From Verrucomicrobiota bacterium (lineage in GTDB: Bacteria > Verrucomicrobiota > Verrucomicrobiia > Chthoniobacterales > JAFAMB01), in the NCBI GenBank assembly GCA_019242435.1, contig JAFAVN010000251.1, positions 1-13,166 of the forward strand: a DNA stretch of 13,166 bases, in the 5' to 3' direction. Within the stretch, counting starts at the first letter, position 1. Each line of letters opens with the position of its first letter. The notes below the pieces were generated by a model. It did not search any database, was not told the origin of the DNA, and saw nothing but the letters and a program-made list of their open reading frames with translations. This document shows positions 1 through 7,283 of the stretch, one piece after another. A program made the position numbers and the translations under genes.

Positions 1-1147
1 GCCGATCGTAAAGCACCAGCGGGTGAAGATTGCCATCTCCGGCATGGAAAACGTTGGCCACCCTTATTTTGGCCTCTTTGCCAAGACGTTCTATTTCGGT
101 CATAAGCCTTGGTAACGCCGTGCGTGGGATCACCCCATCCTGGACGATGTAATTTGGCGAAATACGTCCAACTGCAGCAAACGCCGCTTTTCGACCTTTC
201 CACACCACCGCGCGTTCTGCGTCCGTCTGCGCCACCCGGATTTCGCCGGCTCCGCATTTTCGGCAGATTTGCTCGACCTGGACCATCAAAGCTTCCACTT
301 CCGCGGCGGGGCCGTCGAGCTCCACCAACAGTAGGCCGCCGCAGTTCGGGTAGTTGGCATGCACCGCAGCCTCGGCCGCTTGGATAGCCAGGTTATCCAT
401 CATTTCGATGGCGGCGGGCAACATGCCGGCCGCAATGATGCCGCTCACCGCGGCTCCAGCTTCGCTGGTGGAGTCAAATGCGGCCAACAATGTCTGGATG
501 CATTCAGGCCGTTTCACAATTCGCAAGATAACCTTCGTAGCAATGCCGAGTGTGCCTTCCGAACCCACAAACACTCCGGATAAATCGTAGCCCGGCCTAT
601 CGAGCGTCTTACCGCCGAGATGCGCCAGCGAGCCGTCCGGAAGCACCACCTCCAGACCCAATACGTGCGTGGTCGTAAACCCGTACTTCAGACAATGCGC
701 GCCGCCGGAATTTTCCGCCACATTGCCACCGATACTGCAGACTGATTGCGACGAGGGATCGGGCGCGAAGAAGAATCCGTGCGGCGCCACTCGCTCCGTC
801 ACCTGCAAATTGATTACGCCAGGCTCAACTACTACCCGGGCGTTTTGCAGGTCCACTTCCAGGATCCGGTTCATACGCGCCACACTGATTACGACCCCAT
901 TCTCCACGGGCAAGGCGCCGCCGCTCAAACCCGTGCCCGAACCGCGTGCCACAAAAGGAATATGCTCGCGATGGCAGATTTTTACGATCTGCTGCACTTG
1001 TTCCGTCGAGCGAGGAAGCAATACCGCCTGGGGCATGACTCGGAAATTTGTGAGCCCGTCGCATTCGTAGGTCTTCAATTGTTCCTGCGAAGTGATCAGG
1101 CCGTCTCCAACGATAGAGCGGAACTCCTGAAGAATGCGTTTATCCAC
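1..1147 (-). CDS. glcD: GlcD-type FAD-linked glycolate/D-lactate oxidase, C-terminus cut by window edge
   Basis: Oxidises a 2-hydroxy acid (glycolate or D-lactate) to the 2-oxo acid on FAD; in many bacteria GlcD works with GlcE and GlcF at the membrane. The minus strand is open for 382 codons, from a GTG at 1145-1147 to the left edge. Visible motifs are the FAD-binding loop RGSGTGLSGGALP (about residues 68-80), PDPSSQSVCSIGGNVAENSGG (129-149), GSEGTLGI (195-202), QDGVIPRTALP (336-346) and the C-terminal VFHAGDGNLHP (366-376). That order is FAD_binding_4 then FAD-oxidase_C. Family members are usually about 460-500 residues, so roughly 80-110 residues lie outside the window. The GTG is chosen because an in-frame TAA lies only 12 nt upstream and no ATG precedes the conserved domain; no Shine-Dalgarno is seen. 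Substrate cannot be settled from this sequence: D-lactate dehydrogenases of the same fold look alike. glcE/glcF would be expected to the left if this is true GlcD. Confidence 0.93.
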   Translation of the reverse strand, partial: MDKRILQEFRSIVGDGLITSQEQLKTYECDGLTNFRVMPQAVLLPRSTEQVQQIVKICHREHIPFVARGSGTGLSGGALPVENGVVISVARMNRILEVDLQNARVVVEPGVINLQVTERVAPHGFFFAPDPSSQSVCSIGGNVAENSGGAHCLKYGFTTTHVLGLEVVLPDGSLAHLGGKTLDRPGYDLSGVFVGSEGTLGIATKVILRIVKRPECIQTLLAAFDSTSEAGAAVSGIIAAGMLPAAIEMMDNLAIQAAEAAVHANYPNCGGLLLVELDGPAAEVEALMVQVEQICRKCGAGEIRVAQTDAERAVVWKGRKAAFAAVGRISPNYIVQDGVIPRTALPRLMTEIERLGKEAKIRVANVFHAGDGNLHPLVLYDR

Positions 1148-1229
1148 GAATTGTCTGGTTTAGCCCGGTTGCGTTTTTCGGGGGCGGGGCAACCAGGTTC
1201 AGGCTAGTGTCACTGGAGATAAACGTCAA

Positions 1230-1287
1230 CCGCGTGGGATCAGGAAGACGAAGTCGCCGGTCGGGCGCTAATCCACGTGGGATCGGA
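1230..1287. repeat. Direct repeat pair CC(G/A)CGTGGGATC upstream of glcD
   Basis: CCGCGTGGGATCAGGAA (1230-1246) recurs as CCACGTGGGATCGGAA (1273-1288), starting 43 bp further on. The second copy contains the palindrome CCACGTGG. The pair lies 80-140 bp upstream of the glcD start and could be tandem regulator sites or a chance duplication. The rest of the 1148-1526 gap holds only the short arrays listed separately; no gene is seen in it. Confidence 0.35.
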
Positions 1288-1371
1288 ACTGGCCTTTATC
1301 CTGAACTCAGCACGATTGTTCCACCAGCAAGAACCCGAGCGCTGAAGCCTCGGACCTAGTCGCTCTAGTCT

Positions 1372-1431
1372 TATATGCGTCCATTCGCGGTCCAATATGA
1401 CCTGTATAGACTTATATGACCTATGTGTCCT
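1372..1431. repeat. Degenerate ~9-bp tandem array, ATATGACCT-like units
   Basis: Units ATATGACCT (1395-1403), GTATAGACT (1404-1412), TATATGACCT (1413-1422) and ATGTGTCCT (1423-1431) follow one another directly. Two looser relatives ending in GTCC precede them from 1372. Read on the other strand the units begin with AGGAC or AGGTC, which matches the period and core of the array at 5953-5988. No coding potential is seen; function unknown. Confidence 0.5.
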
Positions 1432-1518
1432 ATTTCGGATGGCAAGACGCAGCAGCTCGCTCTCGCTGGTGGCATAATTTCTCGGCGAATCGCTAGCGTT
1501 TTGGCCCGAAGCTCCCAG

Positions 1519-1540
1519 AATGACAAATGACAGATGACAA
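1519..1540 (+). repeat. Three 7-bp ATGAC repeats spanning the start codon of the cyclotransferase-like gene
   Basis: ATGAC occurs at 1520, 1527 and 1534, exactly 7 bp apart. Since 7 is not a multiple of 3, the three ATGs lie in three different frames. The first meets a stop after five codons, the second (1527) opens the 152-residue gene, and the third opens an unrelated frame. Confidence 0.6.
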
Positions 1541-1985
1541 ATACAGGGCGTTCCACGAGAAGTCCGCCGTCCCTGATCTTTTGGCGGTATACGGCACGCT
1601 GCGACGACGCGACCTATGGCGCAACCTTCCCCGAGCCGCGCCCAAACTTCACTTCCTTGGCTCAGGGCTCATCAGAGGACGCCTCTTTTGGCAGGGCCGC
1701 TTTCCAGCGCTTGTCCGAGAGTATGGAATCACTAACGTTGAAGTCTATCGGGTAATCGATCCATCGGTTTGGCTCGACTTGGATGCGTACGAGGGTTTTT
1801 GTCCGGAACATCCCGCGAGTTCGTTGTTTCAGCGTGAACCGGTACGCCTTTTTTTATCCGGGTGGCTCGTTTGGGTTTATGCGCTCAACCCGGCTATTCC
1901 GAAGGGAGCCCAACTAGCCTGCATTTCTCACGAAAGTACAGCGCAGGCCATTGCCGGATCGGCTTCTGTGAGCAATGCAGGCTAA
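1527..1985 (+). CDS. Gamma-glutamylcyclotransferase-like (AIG2/GGACT-type) protein
   Basis: Members of this fold cyclise gamma-glutamyl amines or dipeptides to 5-oxoproline and the free amine or amino acid, in the cytoplasm. The 152-residue product shows the substrate-loop motif YGTL (residues 22-25, in LLAVYGTLRR), the beta-strand region RLFWQGRFPALV (about 52-63), and LDAYEG (85-90), whose Glu89 sits where the family's catalytic glutamate is expected. VWVYALN (115-121) is the usual late strand. The last ~20 residues (Ser/Ala-rich) do not resemble the family core. The start at 1527 is the second of three ATGs in a 7-bp repeat and the only one in frame; no Shine-Dalgarno is seen. Its stop overlaps that of the convergent secreted-protein gene. 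Family assignment is good; substrate is unknown. Confidence 0.8.
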   Translation: MTDDKYRAFHEKSAVPDLLAVYGTLRRRDLWRNLPRAAPKLHFLGSGLIRGRLFWQGRFPALVREYGITNVEVYRVIDPSVWLDLDAYEGFCPEHPASSLFQREPVRLFLSGWLVWVYALNPAIPKGAQLACISHESTAQAIAGSASVSNAG

Positions 1986-2530
1986 CGATGGAATGGAACG
2001 GCAGGCCCGGCCCAGAGCGGGTCCGGAACAAAAGATCCATAGCCCCTCAAACCTTTGCCCCAGCTGTAATCGAATTCCATTTCGCCATGGATCTCTAAGT
2101 GCTTCTCGGGTGCTTGCAGCTCAGTATCTTTAGAGAAGTCAGGTACGCTGGCAGTTGCGCTCAATGCAGGTCGACGGATGACTTGAGGTTCCACGACGGC
2201 GCCACCGGGTAGCACGACTGCATAAAAGGTCTCGTTTTTTCCACGACCGGGCACGGTCAGAGCAACGAGCCAAAAGTGCACCGGCATCGAACGCTGCTGA
2301 ATTTCAGTGAACCCCGGCACACGAAGCCCATAGTAAGGTGTTGCCCAGGAGATCGCGGTCTTCAGCGCTTTTTCCTGATTAACCATGGAAGCCCCCGGGA
2401 CAACCGTCGCCTCGAAACGATACACCGTCTCCTGACCGCTCGGATCGACATGCCGATCCTGGAACAGGAGGGCCGCTCCCGCTGGACTGACTATGATGAG
2501 CGTAGCCAAAAAAGCCAATAACCAGCGCAT
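1982..2530 (-). CDS. Secreted or periplasmic protein of unknown function
   Basis: I do not recognise a family. From the ATG at 2528-2530 the 182-residue product opens with a classical signal peptide: MR, a hydrophobic stretch LLAFLATLIIV, then SPAGA, with likely cleavage before ALLFQD, so export is likely. The mature part (~160 residues) has no transmembrane segment and no cysteine. Two further in-frame starts exist, an ATG at 2584 (200 residues, weak GAGAG about 8 nt before it) and a GTG at 2608 (208 residues); I prefer 2530 for its compact signal peptide, but 2584 is possible. The gene lies 95 bp downstream of the acnA stop on the same strand (17 bp from the 2608 start), so co-transcription with the peroxiredoxin and aconitase genes is plausible. 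Its stop overlaps that of the convergent gene at 1527-1985. Confidence 0.7.
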   Translation of the reverse strand: MRWLLAFLATLIIVSPAGAALLFQDRHVDPSGQETVYRFEATVVPGASMVNQEKALKTAISWATPYYGLRVPGFTEIQQRSMPVHFWLVALTVPGRGKNETFYAVVLPGGAVVEPQVIRRPALSATASVPDFSKDTELQAPEKHLEIHGEMEFDYSWGKGLRGYGSFVPDPLWAGPAVPFHR

Positions 2531-2625
2531 GCTCGAGATTAGCAGCCGCACGGCAAATCCTCTAGCGCAAATTATCGGGTACATGGGCCGGTCTCTCGCT
2601 TGCCACACGCCGCGGGCTCGCCTAC

Positions 2626-5355
2626 CTATTTCTCGCTCAACAATCCTCTCAGCACGTATGGCAAGATGCCCCCGTGCCGATAATAATCGACCTCGATGGG
2701 AGTATCGATCCGGAGGATCAGGTCAACCGTTTCGGCCCCCCCATCTTTCCTCTGGATTTTCAGTGGCAATTTCTGGCGGGGCTTTATCTGGTTGCTGAGC
2801 CCGCTGATGCTGTAGACTTCCGAGCCATCCAAATTCAGCGACTGCACACTAACACCTTCCGGAAATTGCAAAGGCAGTATTCCCATCCCAACCAGGTTGG
2901 AGCGATGAATTCGTTCGAAGCTCTGCGCGACCACCGCTCTTACTCCCAGCAGAAGTGTGCCCTTGGCCGCCCAGTCACGACTTGAGCCTGTTCCGTATTC
3001 GTGGCCTGCAATCACGACCAGCGGCACTCCCTCTTCTCGATAACGCACGGCAGCATCATAAATGGGCAGCTGCTCTCCGGATGGATAGTGAATAGTAACT
3101 CCGCCTTCGACACCGGGAACCATCAAATTCTTGATCCGAACATTCGCAAAGGTGCCTCGAGTCATTACCAGATCATTACCCCGCCGGCTGCCGTAACTGT
3201 TGAATTCGATCGGTTTGACGCCGCGGCTAATCAAGTATTGGCCGGCGGGCGAGCTCGCTTTGATGGCACCGGCCGGGGAAATGTGGTCGGTCGTGACCGA
3301 CTCCCCAAAAATGCCTAGGGGCCGGGCGTTGCCGATCTCTTCGATATCTCCCACTCTGGTCGAGAACTCAGCAAAATAAGGCGGGTCATGGATGTAGTTG
3401 CTGTTTTCGTCCCACTGATAAACGACGCCGGTTGTCGCCGGGATCTCGTTCCATTTGGGATTCTGCTCAGCAAAATCAGAATAGAGCTTCTGGAAAACCT
3501 CGGGCGAAAGAGCGGAAACCATGGCATCGCGCACTTCTGCCAAGGTCGGCCAGAGATCGCGCAGATAGACATCCTTTCCTTCTTTATCCCTGCCGAGCGG
3601 CTCCCGCGTCAGGTCAATATCGACCTTCCCCGCCAGGGCAAAGGCAACCACCAAAGGAGGCGACATGAGGAAATTCGCTTTGATACTCTGATGCACGCGA
3701 GCCTCGAAATTCCGATTCCCGGAGAGGACCGAGGCCGCCACCAGATCTTTTTCGGTGATCGCGTGCTCGATATTAGGATGGAGCGGACCCGAGTTACCGA
3801 TACAGGTAGTACAACCGTATCCGACGATATTGAACCCGAGACGATCCAGGAAGGGCTGTAACCCGGTTTTGGCCAGATAATCGGTTACCACTCGCGACCC
3901 TGGAGCCAAAGAAGTTTTGACGGCCGGGTTAACCGTCAAACCGTGCTCTACCGCTTTTTTCGCCAGCAAACCGGCAGCCAACATCACGCTGGGATTACTG
4001 GTATTTGTGCAACTGGTGATTGCAGCAATCAATACACTGCCGTGGCCGACCGGTGCGCTTTTTTCTTCGGCCTGAGACGGCTGCTGCCCATTCACATCTA
4101 CCGTCACCGTTTCGCTGAAACTGTCCGCGCTCTTTCCATAACCGCCCTCCTTGGCAGGCTTACTGAACAGTTCCCGGAAACTGGTGCCGAGATGATTCAA
4201 AGCGATGCGGTCCTGCGGCCGTTTCGGGCCGGCGACGCTCGGCTCCACCGTGGACAAATCCAACTCCAGGTCGACGCTATAATCGATCTGACCTTTCTCC
4301 GGCATCCCAAAAAGCTGTTGCGCTTTGAAATATTGTTCGAATCGCTGGACGACCTCTTCGGTGCGGCCGGTAAGGCGTAAGTAGTTGACCGACTCTGCAT
4401 CGACCGGGAAAAATCCCATCGTGGCCCCATACTCCGGGGCCATATTGCCAATGGTTGCTCGATCCGGTAAGGGCAACGACGCTGCACCTTCGCCGTAAAA
4501 CTCTACAAATTTCCCGACCACTTTGGCAGCCCGGAGCATCTGGGTTACCCGCAGAGCCAGGTCGGTCGCGGTAACTCCTTCTTTCAACTTGCCGAAGAGG
4601 TGGACGCCTACCACTTCGGGTGTCAGGAAGTAAACCGGTTGTCCCAGCATTCCCGCCTCGGCTTCGATCCCGCCCACGCCCCAACCGACGATTCCCAGGC
4701 CATTGATCATGGTGGTATGCGAATCGGTTCCAACCAAGGTATCGGGATAACAAAGCTCTTCGTCGCTTGAGAAGGAACTGGTTACCCCCTTGGCCAGATA
4801 TTCGAGGTTTACCTGGTGCACAATTCCGATCCCGGGCGGTACCACTTTGAAGGTGTCAAAGGCTTGTTGTCCCCATTTCAGGAATTCATAACGCTCACGA
4901 TTACGCTTGAACTCGTAATCGAGATTCAGGCTCAGGGCTTCCGGTGAACCGGCAAAGTCAACCTGAACCGAATGATCCACCACCAAGTCCACCGGCACCA
5001 ATGGCTCGATCAATTTGGGATCCTGATTTAAAGCAGCCACCGCGCCACGCATGGCCGCCAGATCCACCAGCAACGGCACTCCGGTGAAATCCTGAAGAAC
5101 GATCCGAGCTACAATAAAAGGGATCTCCTTATTGGCCGGATGTTTGGCGTTCCACTGCGCTAAATTAATGACATCTTTTTCCGTGATCTTTTTGCCATCA
5201 CAATTTCTGAGCACGGATTCCAGCACGATCCGAATGCTGACCGGAAGCCGGGAAATTTTCCCGACGCCGCTCTCTTCGAGTGCCGGGAGCGAATAAAACT
5301 TTGCCGTTTTGCCTTGGCCGTATTGAAAGGACCGAACCGTTTGAGCAGGTGACAT
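2626..5355 (-). CDS. acnA: Aconitate hydratase, AcnA type
   Basis: Interconverts citrate and isocitrate through cis-aconitate in the TCA and glyoxylate cycles, using a [4Fe-4S] cluster in the cytoplasm. The 909 residues match the AcnA/IRP1 length and layout: DSHTT (211-215) in domain 1, the cluster ligands Cys449 (SCTNTSNP) and Cys515/Cys518 (GCTTCIGNSGPL), then a linker and the swivelling domain with GIFGESVTTDHISPAG (681-696), YGTGSSRDWAAKG (787-799) and QSFERIHRSNLVGMGILPLQ (811-830). All three cysteines are present, so it should be active. Residues ~400-440 form a low-complexity insert. The ATG at 5355 lies 2 bp after the peroxiredoxin stop; GGAG sits 11 nt before it, the clearest Shine-Dalgarno in the window. 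Aconitase clusters are destroyed by peroxide and superoxide, so pairing with a peroxiredoxin makes sense. Transcription probably comes from the promoter before the peroxiredoxin gene. Confidence 0.98.
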   Translation of the reverse strand: MSPAQTVRSFQYGQGKTAKFYSLPALEESGVGKISRLPVSIRIVLESVLRNCDGKKITEKDVINLAQWNAKHPANKEIPFIVARIVLQDFTGVPLLVDLAAMRGAVAALNQDPKLIEPLVPVDLVVDHSVQVDFAGSPEALSLNLDYEFKRNRERYEFLKWGQQAFDTFKVVPPGIGIVHQVNLEYLAKGVTSSFSSDEELCYPDTLVGTDSHTTMINGLGIVGWGVGGIEAEAGMLGQPVYFLTPEVVGVHLFGKLKEGVTATDLALRVTQMLRAAKVVGKFVEFYGEGAASLPLPDRATIGNMAPEYGATMGFFPVDAESVNYLRLTGRTEEVVQRFEQYFKAQQLFGMPEKGQIDYSVDLELDLSTVEPSVAGPKRPQDRIALNHLGTSFRELFSKPAKEGGYGKSADSFSETVTVDVNGQQPSQAEEKSAPVGHGSVLIAAITSCTNTSNPSVMLAAGLLAKKAVEHGLTVNPAVKTSLAPGSRVVTDYLAKTGLQPFLDRLGFNIVGYGCTTCIGNSGPLHPNIEHAITEKDLVAASVLSGNRNFEARVHQSIKANFLMSPPLVVAFALAGKVDIDLTREPLGRDKEGKDVYLRDLWPTLAEVRDAMVSALSPEVFQKLYSDFAEQNPKWNEIPATTGVVYQWDENSNYIHDPPYFAEFSTRVGDIEEIGNARPLGIFGESVTTDHISPAGAIKASSPAGQYLISRGVKPIEFNSYGSRRGNDLVMTRGTFANVRIKNLMVPGVEGGVTIHYPSGEQLPIYDAAVRYREEGVPLVVIAGHEYGTGSSRDWAAKGTLLLGVRAVVAQSFERIHRSNLVGMGILPLQFPEGVSVQSLNLDGSEVYSISGLSNQIKPRQKLPLKIQRKDGGAETVDLILRIDTPIEVDYYRHGGILPYVLRGLLSEK

Positions 5356-5357
5356 CT

Positions 5358-5852
5358 CTATGCCAACTCCTTCAATTTCTGTTCGATCGCTTGAAAGTCA
5401 GGCAACTCTTTCGGGTTATCGGAGCTTTCAGAGTACTGGATCATCCCGTTGCGATCGATAACAAACGCCGATCGTTTAGCTACTCCGTGAAGCGGAAGAT
5501 TGGAGTTTGGCAAGAAGCTTTCATAAGCGACACTGTACGCTTCAGCCACCGAATGATCGTAATCACTCAAAAGAGGAACTTTGATGTTTTCTTCCTTCGC
5601 CCATGCCTCCTGGGCGAATGGGCTGTCTCCGCTGATCCCGTAAACGGTGGCATTGAGCTTTTCGTAACCACTGAGCCCGCCCGAAAGACTACACATCTCG
5701 GAGGTACAGACACTGGTAAATGCTGCCGGAAAAAAAAGGAGAACCGTATTTTTTTTGCCGAAATTGTGGCTGAGCCTGATGAGTTTGACACCCTCTGCGT
5801 TCTTCGAACTGAGGGCGAAATCAGGAGCCTTTGAGCCGACTGGGAGTGCCAT
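5358..5852 (-). CDS. Thiol peroxidase of the peroxiredoxin family (AhpE/PrxQ-like)
   Basis: Reduces H2O2 and organic or peroxynitrite-type peroxides through a cysteine sulfenic acid, in the cytoplasm. The 164 residues show the AhpC/TSA fold: the N-terminal GSKAPDF (6-12), the active-site loop PAAFTSVCT (42-50) with Thr46 and peroxidatic Cys49, and Arg127 in RSAFVIDRNG, the usual active-site arginine. A second cysteine, Cys54, gives the CX4C spacing of PrxQ/BCP enzymes and could be the resolving residue, while the FPxxFTxVCT wording is closer to AhpE-like enzymes. The subfamily is therefore uncertain, but peroxidase activity is well supported. It is the first gene of a probable operon with acnA 2 bp downstream. 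A good promoter and a perfect dyad lie upstream and are listed separately. Confidence 0.92.
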   Translation of the reverse strand: MALPVGSKAPDFALSSKNAEGVKLIRLSHNFGKKNTVLLFFPAAFTSVCTSEMCSLSGGLSGYEKLNATVYGISGDSPFAQEAWAKEENIKVPLLSDYDHSVAEAYSVAYESFLPNSNLPLHGVAKRSAFVIDRNGMIQYSESSDNPKELPDFQAIEQKLKELA

Positions 5853-5866
5853 ATTCTCTGAAAGTA

Positions 5867-5885
5867 GAATCTCGAATCGAGATTC
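5867..5885. promoter_or_regulatory. Perfect 19-bp dyad in the leader of the peroxiredoxin-acnA operon
   Basis: GAATCTCGA-A-TCGAGATTC: two 9-bp arms are perfect reverse complements around one central base. A one-base loop cannot form a stable RNA hairpin, so a site for a dimeric DNA-binding protein is the likelier reading. It lies between the proposed -10 (5895-5900) and the ATG (5850-5852), where a bound repressor would block initiation or early elongation. The regulator is not identified. Confidence 0.6.
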
Positions 5886-5894
5886 AGCAATTGA

Positions 5895-5922
5895 AATATA
5901 GAAAGCTGGACTGGGGGGTCAA
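5895..5922 (-). promoter_or_regulatory. Sigma70-like promoter for the peroxiredoxin-acnA operon
   Basis: On the minus strand TTGACC (5917-5922) and TATATT (5895-5900) are separated by 16 bp. This predicts a transcript start near 5888, directly beside the dyad at 5867-5885, and a leader of roughly 35 nt. The pattern is inferred from sequence only. Confidence 0.55.
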
Positions 5923-5952
5923 CAACCGTTCGCCGTTTGGCGTTCGGAGTGT

Positions 5953-5988
5953 GGACGAAACGGACGTAGTGGACAGGGCAGACGACTA
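5953..5988. repeat. Degenerate 9-bp tandem array with GGAC core
   Basis: Four consecutive 9-mers with exact period: GGACGAAAC, GGACGTAGT, GGACAGGGC and AGACGACTA (5953-5988). Only the GGAC/AGAC core is conserved. The array lies between the ilvA stop and the peroxiredoxin promoter and resembles, on the opposite strand, the array at 1372-1431. Confidence 0.5.
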
Positions 5989-6024
5989 CAGGAGAGGGCG
6001 TCGTCATCGTGACGGCAATTCGCG

Positions 6025-6062
6025 AGACCCAGGAGCAGATCTGCCTCAGCCCCTCCTGGATC
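6025..6062. other. Inverted repeat downstream of ilvA
   Basis: GACCCAGGAG (6025-6034) pairs with CTCCTGGATC (6053-6062) with one mismatch and an 18-nt loop. It lies 19 bp past the ilvA stop on the minus strand. No T tract follows on either strand, so intrinsic termination is doubtful; it may instead protect the 3' end or be a remnant repeat. Confidence 0.3.
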
Positions 6063-6080
6063 CTAGCTCCTAACTCCTCG

Positions 6081-7283
6081 CTAAAGACACCGCACCCCGG
6101 CAGAATCCAGCGCCTTCCGCAAAGTGTCGATGTGGGCTTGGTCGCGTGTCTCGACTATACAGCTGACTTGCACCGCGGAGACAGGGGCCTGGCAAAAGGT
6201 GCGATCGTGGTTGATCTCTTTAACGCTCGCGCCGGTGGACGCGATCACCTGAGTGAGCGCCGCCAGGCCGCCCGGTCGATCGCTGATAATCGCGATAAAC
6301 CGAAAGAGCCGCCCATCGGCAACCAATCCGCGCTCGATCACTCGATTGAGAACACCGGGATCAATGTTACCGCCGCAGAAAGGCAGCGCAACCCGTTTAC
6401 CACGTAGATCCGGGAGTTTGTCGCTCAGGAGCGCTGCCAACGTGGAAGCAGCTGCGCCTTCCACTACGCTTTTCTCCAACTCCAGGATCCGCAGGATCGC
6501 CAAGGCGATCTCGTTTTCGGTAACTGAGATAAACCGGTCCACAACTTCGCGAGCGATCACAAAGGCGTTCGCGCCGACTGCGGGAACGGCTAAGCCATCG
6601 GCGAGAGTAGCGGCGTTCTCGACCAGGACAGGCTTTCCCGCCGCCATAGCGGCAGCAAAGCTCGGCGTGTTCTCAGCTGCTACGCCAATCACCTTTACCG
6701 CCGGCTTCAGAGATTTCACGGCAAGCCCGATTCCTGCCACCAGTCCTCCGCCACCGATAGGCACCAGTATGGCTTCCAGATCCGGAACCTGATCTAAAAT
6801 TTCCAGGCCCATTGTGCCCTGACCCGCGATGATGTCCCAGTCATCATATCCATGGATATAAGTCAGCCGGTTTTCCTGGGCCAATTGATCGGCCCGACTT
6901 CGCGCTTCGGCGAAACTGTTTCCTTCCACCACAACGCGAGCGCCCAATCGTTGGCAGGTTGTGATCTTGATCAAAGGAGCATGCTCGGGCATCACTACGG
7001 TAACCGGGACGTCCAAGAGCTTGCCATGATAGGCGAGGCCGAGCGCGTGGTTTCCCGCCGATGCCGCCACCACACCGAACCGCCGTTCCTCTTCGCTTAG
7101 CAAAAGCAGCGCATTTCGTGCGCCGCGCTCTTTAAAGCTGCCCGTCCGCTGCAGATGATCGAGCTTGCAAAAAATATCCAAGCCCAAGATGTCTGACAGG
7201 GGCTCAGAACGCGGGCATGGCGAATAGTAAATTCCGCTCTTGATCCGGCGTTTAGCTGCTTGGATCTCGGAAAGCGAAAGCAT
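6081..7283 (-). CDS. ilvA: Threonine ammonia-lyase (threonine dehydratase) with C-terminal ACT domain
   Basis: PLP enzyme that deaminates L-threonine to 2-oxobutanoate, the first step of isoleucine synthesis, or serves threonine catabolism. The 400 residues show the PLP lysine Lys51 in SFKERGA, SAGNHA (75-80), the phosphate-binding loop PIGGGGLVAG (175-184), and PFCGGN (301-306) near the end of the catalytic domain. Residues ~326-400 (RFIAIISDRPGGLAAL onwards) form an ACT-type regulatory domain, so allosteric control by an amino acid is likely. This is the short, single-ACT form; TdcB lacks the ACT domain and long IlvA carries two. The start at 7281-7283 gives the usual family N-terminus. It lacks a Shine-Dalgarno and sits at the very edge of a 42-bp inverted-repeat arm shared with the divergent gene at 7400. 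Biosynthetic versus catabolic use is unresolved. Confidence 0.94.
   Translation of the reverse strand: MLSLSEIQAAKRRIKSGIYYSPCPRSEPLSDILGLDIFCKLDHLQRTGSFKERGARNALLLLSEEERRFGVVAASAGNHALGLAYHGKLLDVPVTVVMPEHAPLIKITTCQRLGARVVVEGNSFAEARSRADQLAQENRLTYIHGYDDWDIIAGQGTMGLEILDQVPDLEAILVPIGGGGLVAGIGLAVKSLKPAVKVIGVAAENTPSFAAAMAAGKPVLVENAATLADGLAVPAVGANAFVIAREVVDRFISVTENEIALAILRILELEKSVVEGAAASTLAALLSDKLPDLRGKRVALPFCGGNIDPGVLNRVIERGLVADGRLFRFIAIISDRPGGLAALTQVIASTGASVKEINHDRTFCQAPVSAVQVSCIVETRDQAHIDTLRKALDSAGVRCL

Noticed and set aside
825..1064. Minus-strand open frame of 79 codons
   Set aside because: It is a shifted frame inside the well-supported glcD reading frame.
669..1207. Plus-strand open frames opposite glcD
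   Set aside because: Antisense shadows; the minus strand encodes continuous FAD-oxidase motifs across this stretch.
1372..1431. CRISPR-like repeat array
   Set aside because: Units are ~9 bp, degenerate and contiguous with no spacers; no cas gene is present.
1519..1540. Phase-variable switch at the cyclotransferase start
   Set aside because: With two or more 7-bp units an in-frame ATG always remains, so simple slippage would not switch the gene off.
6025..6062. Intrinsic terminator after ilvA
   Set aside because: A stem is present but no T tract follows on the minus strand; kept only as an inverted repeat.
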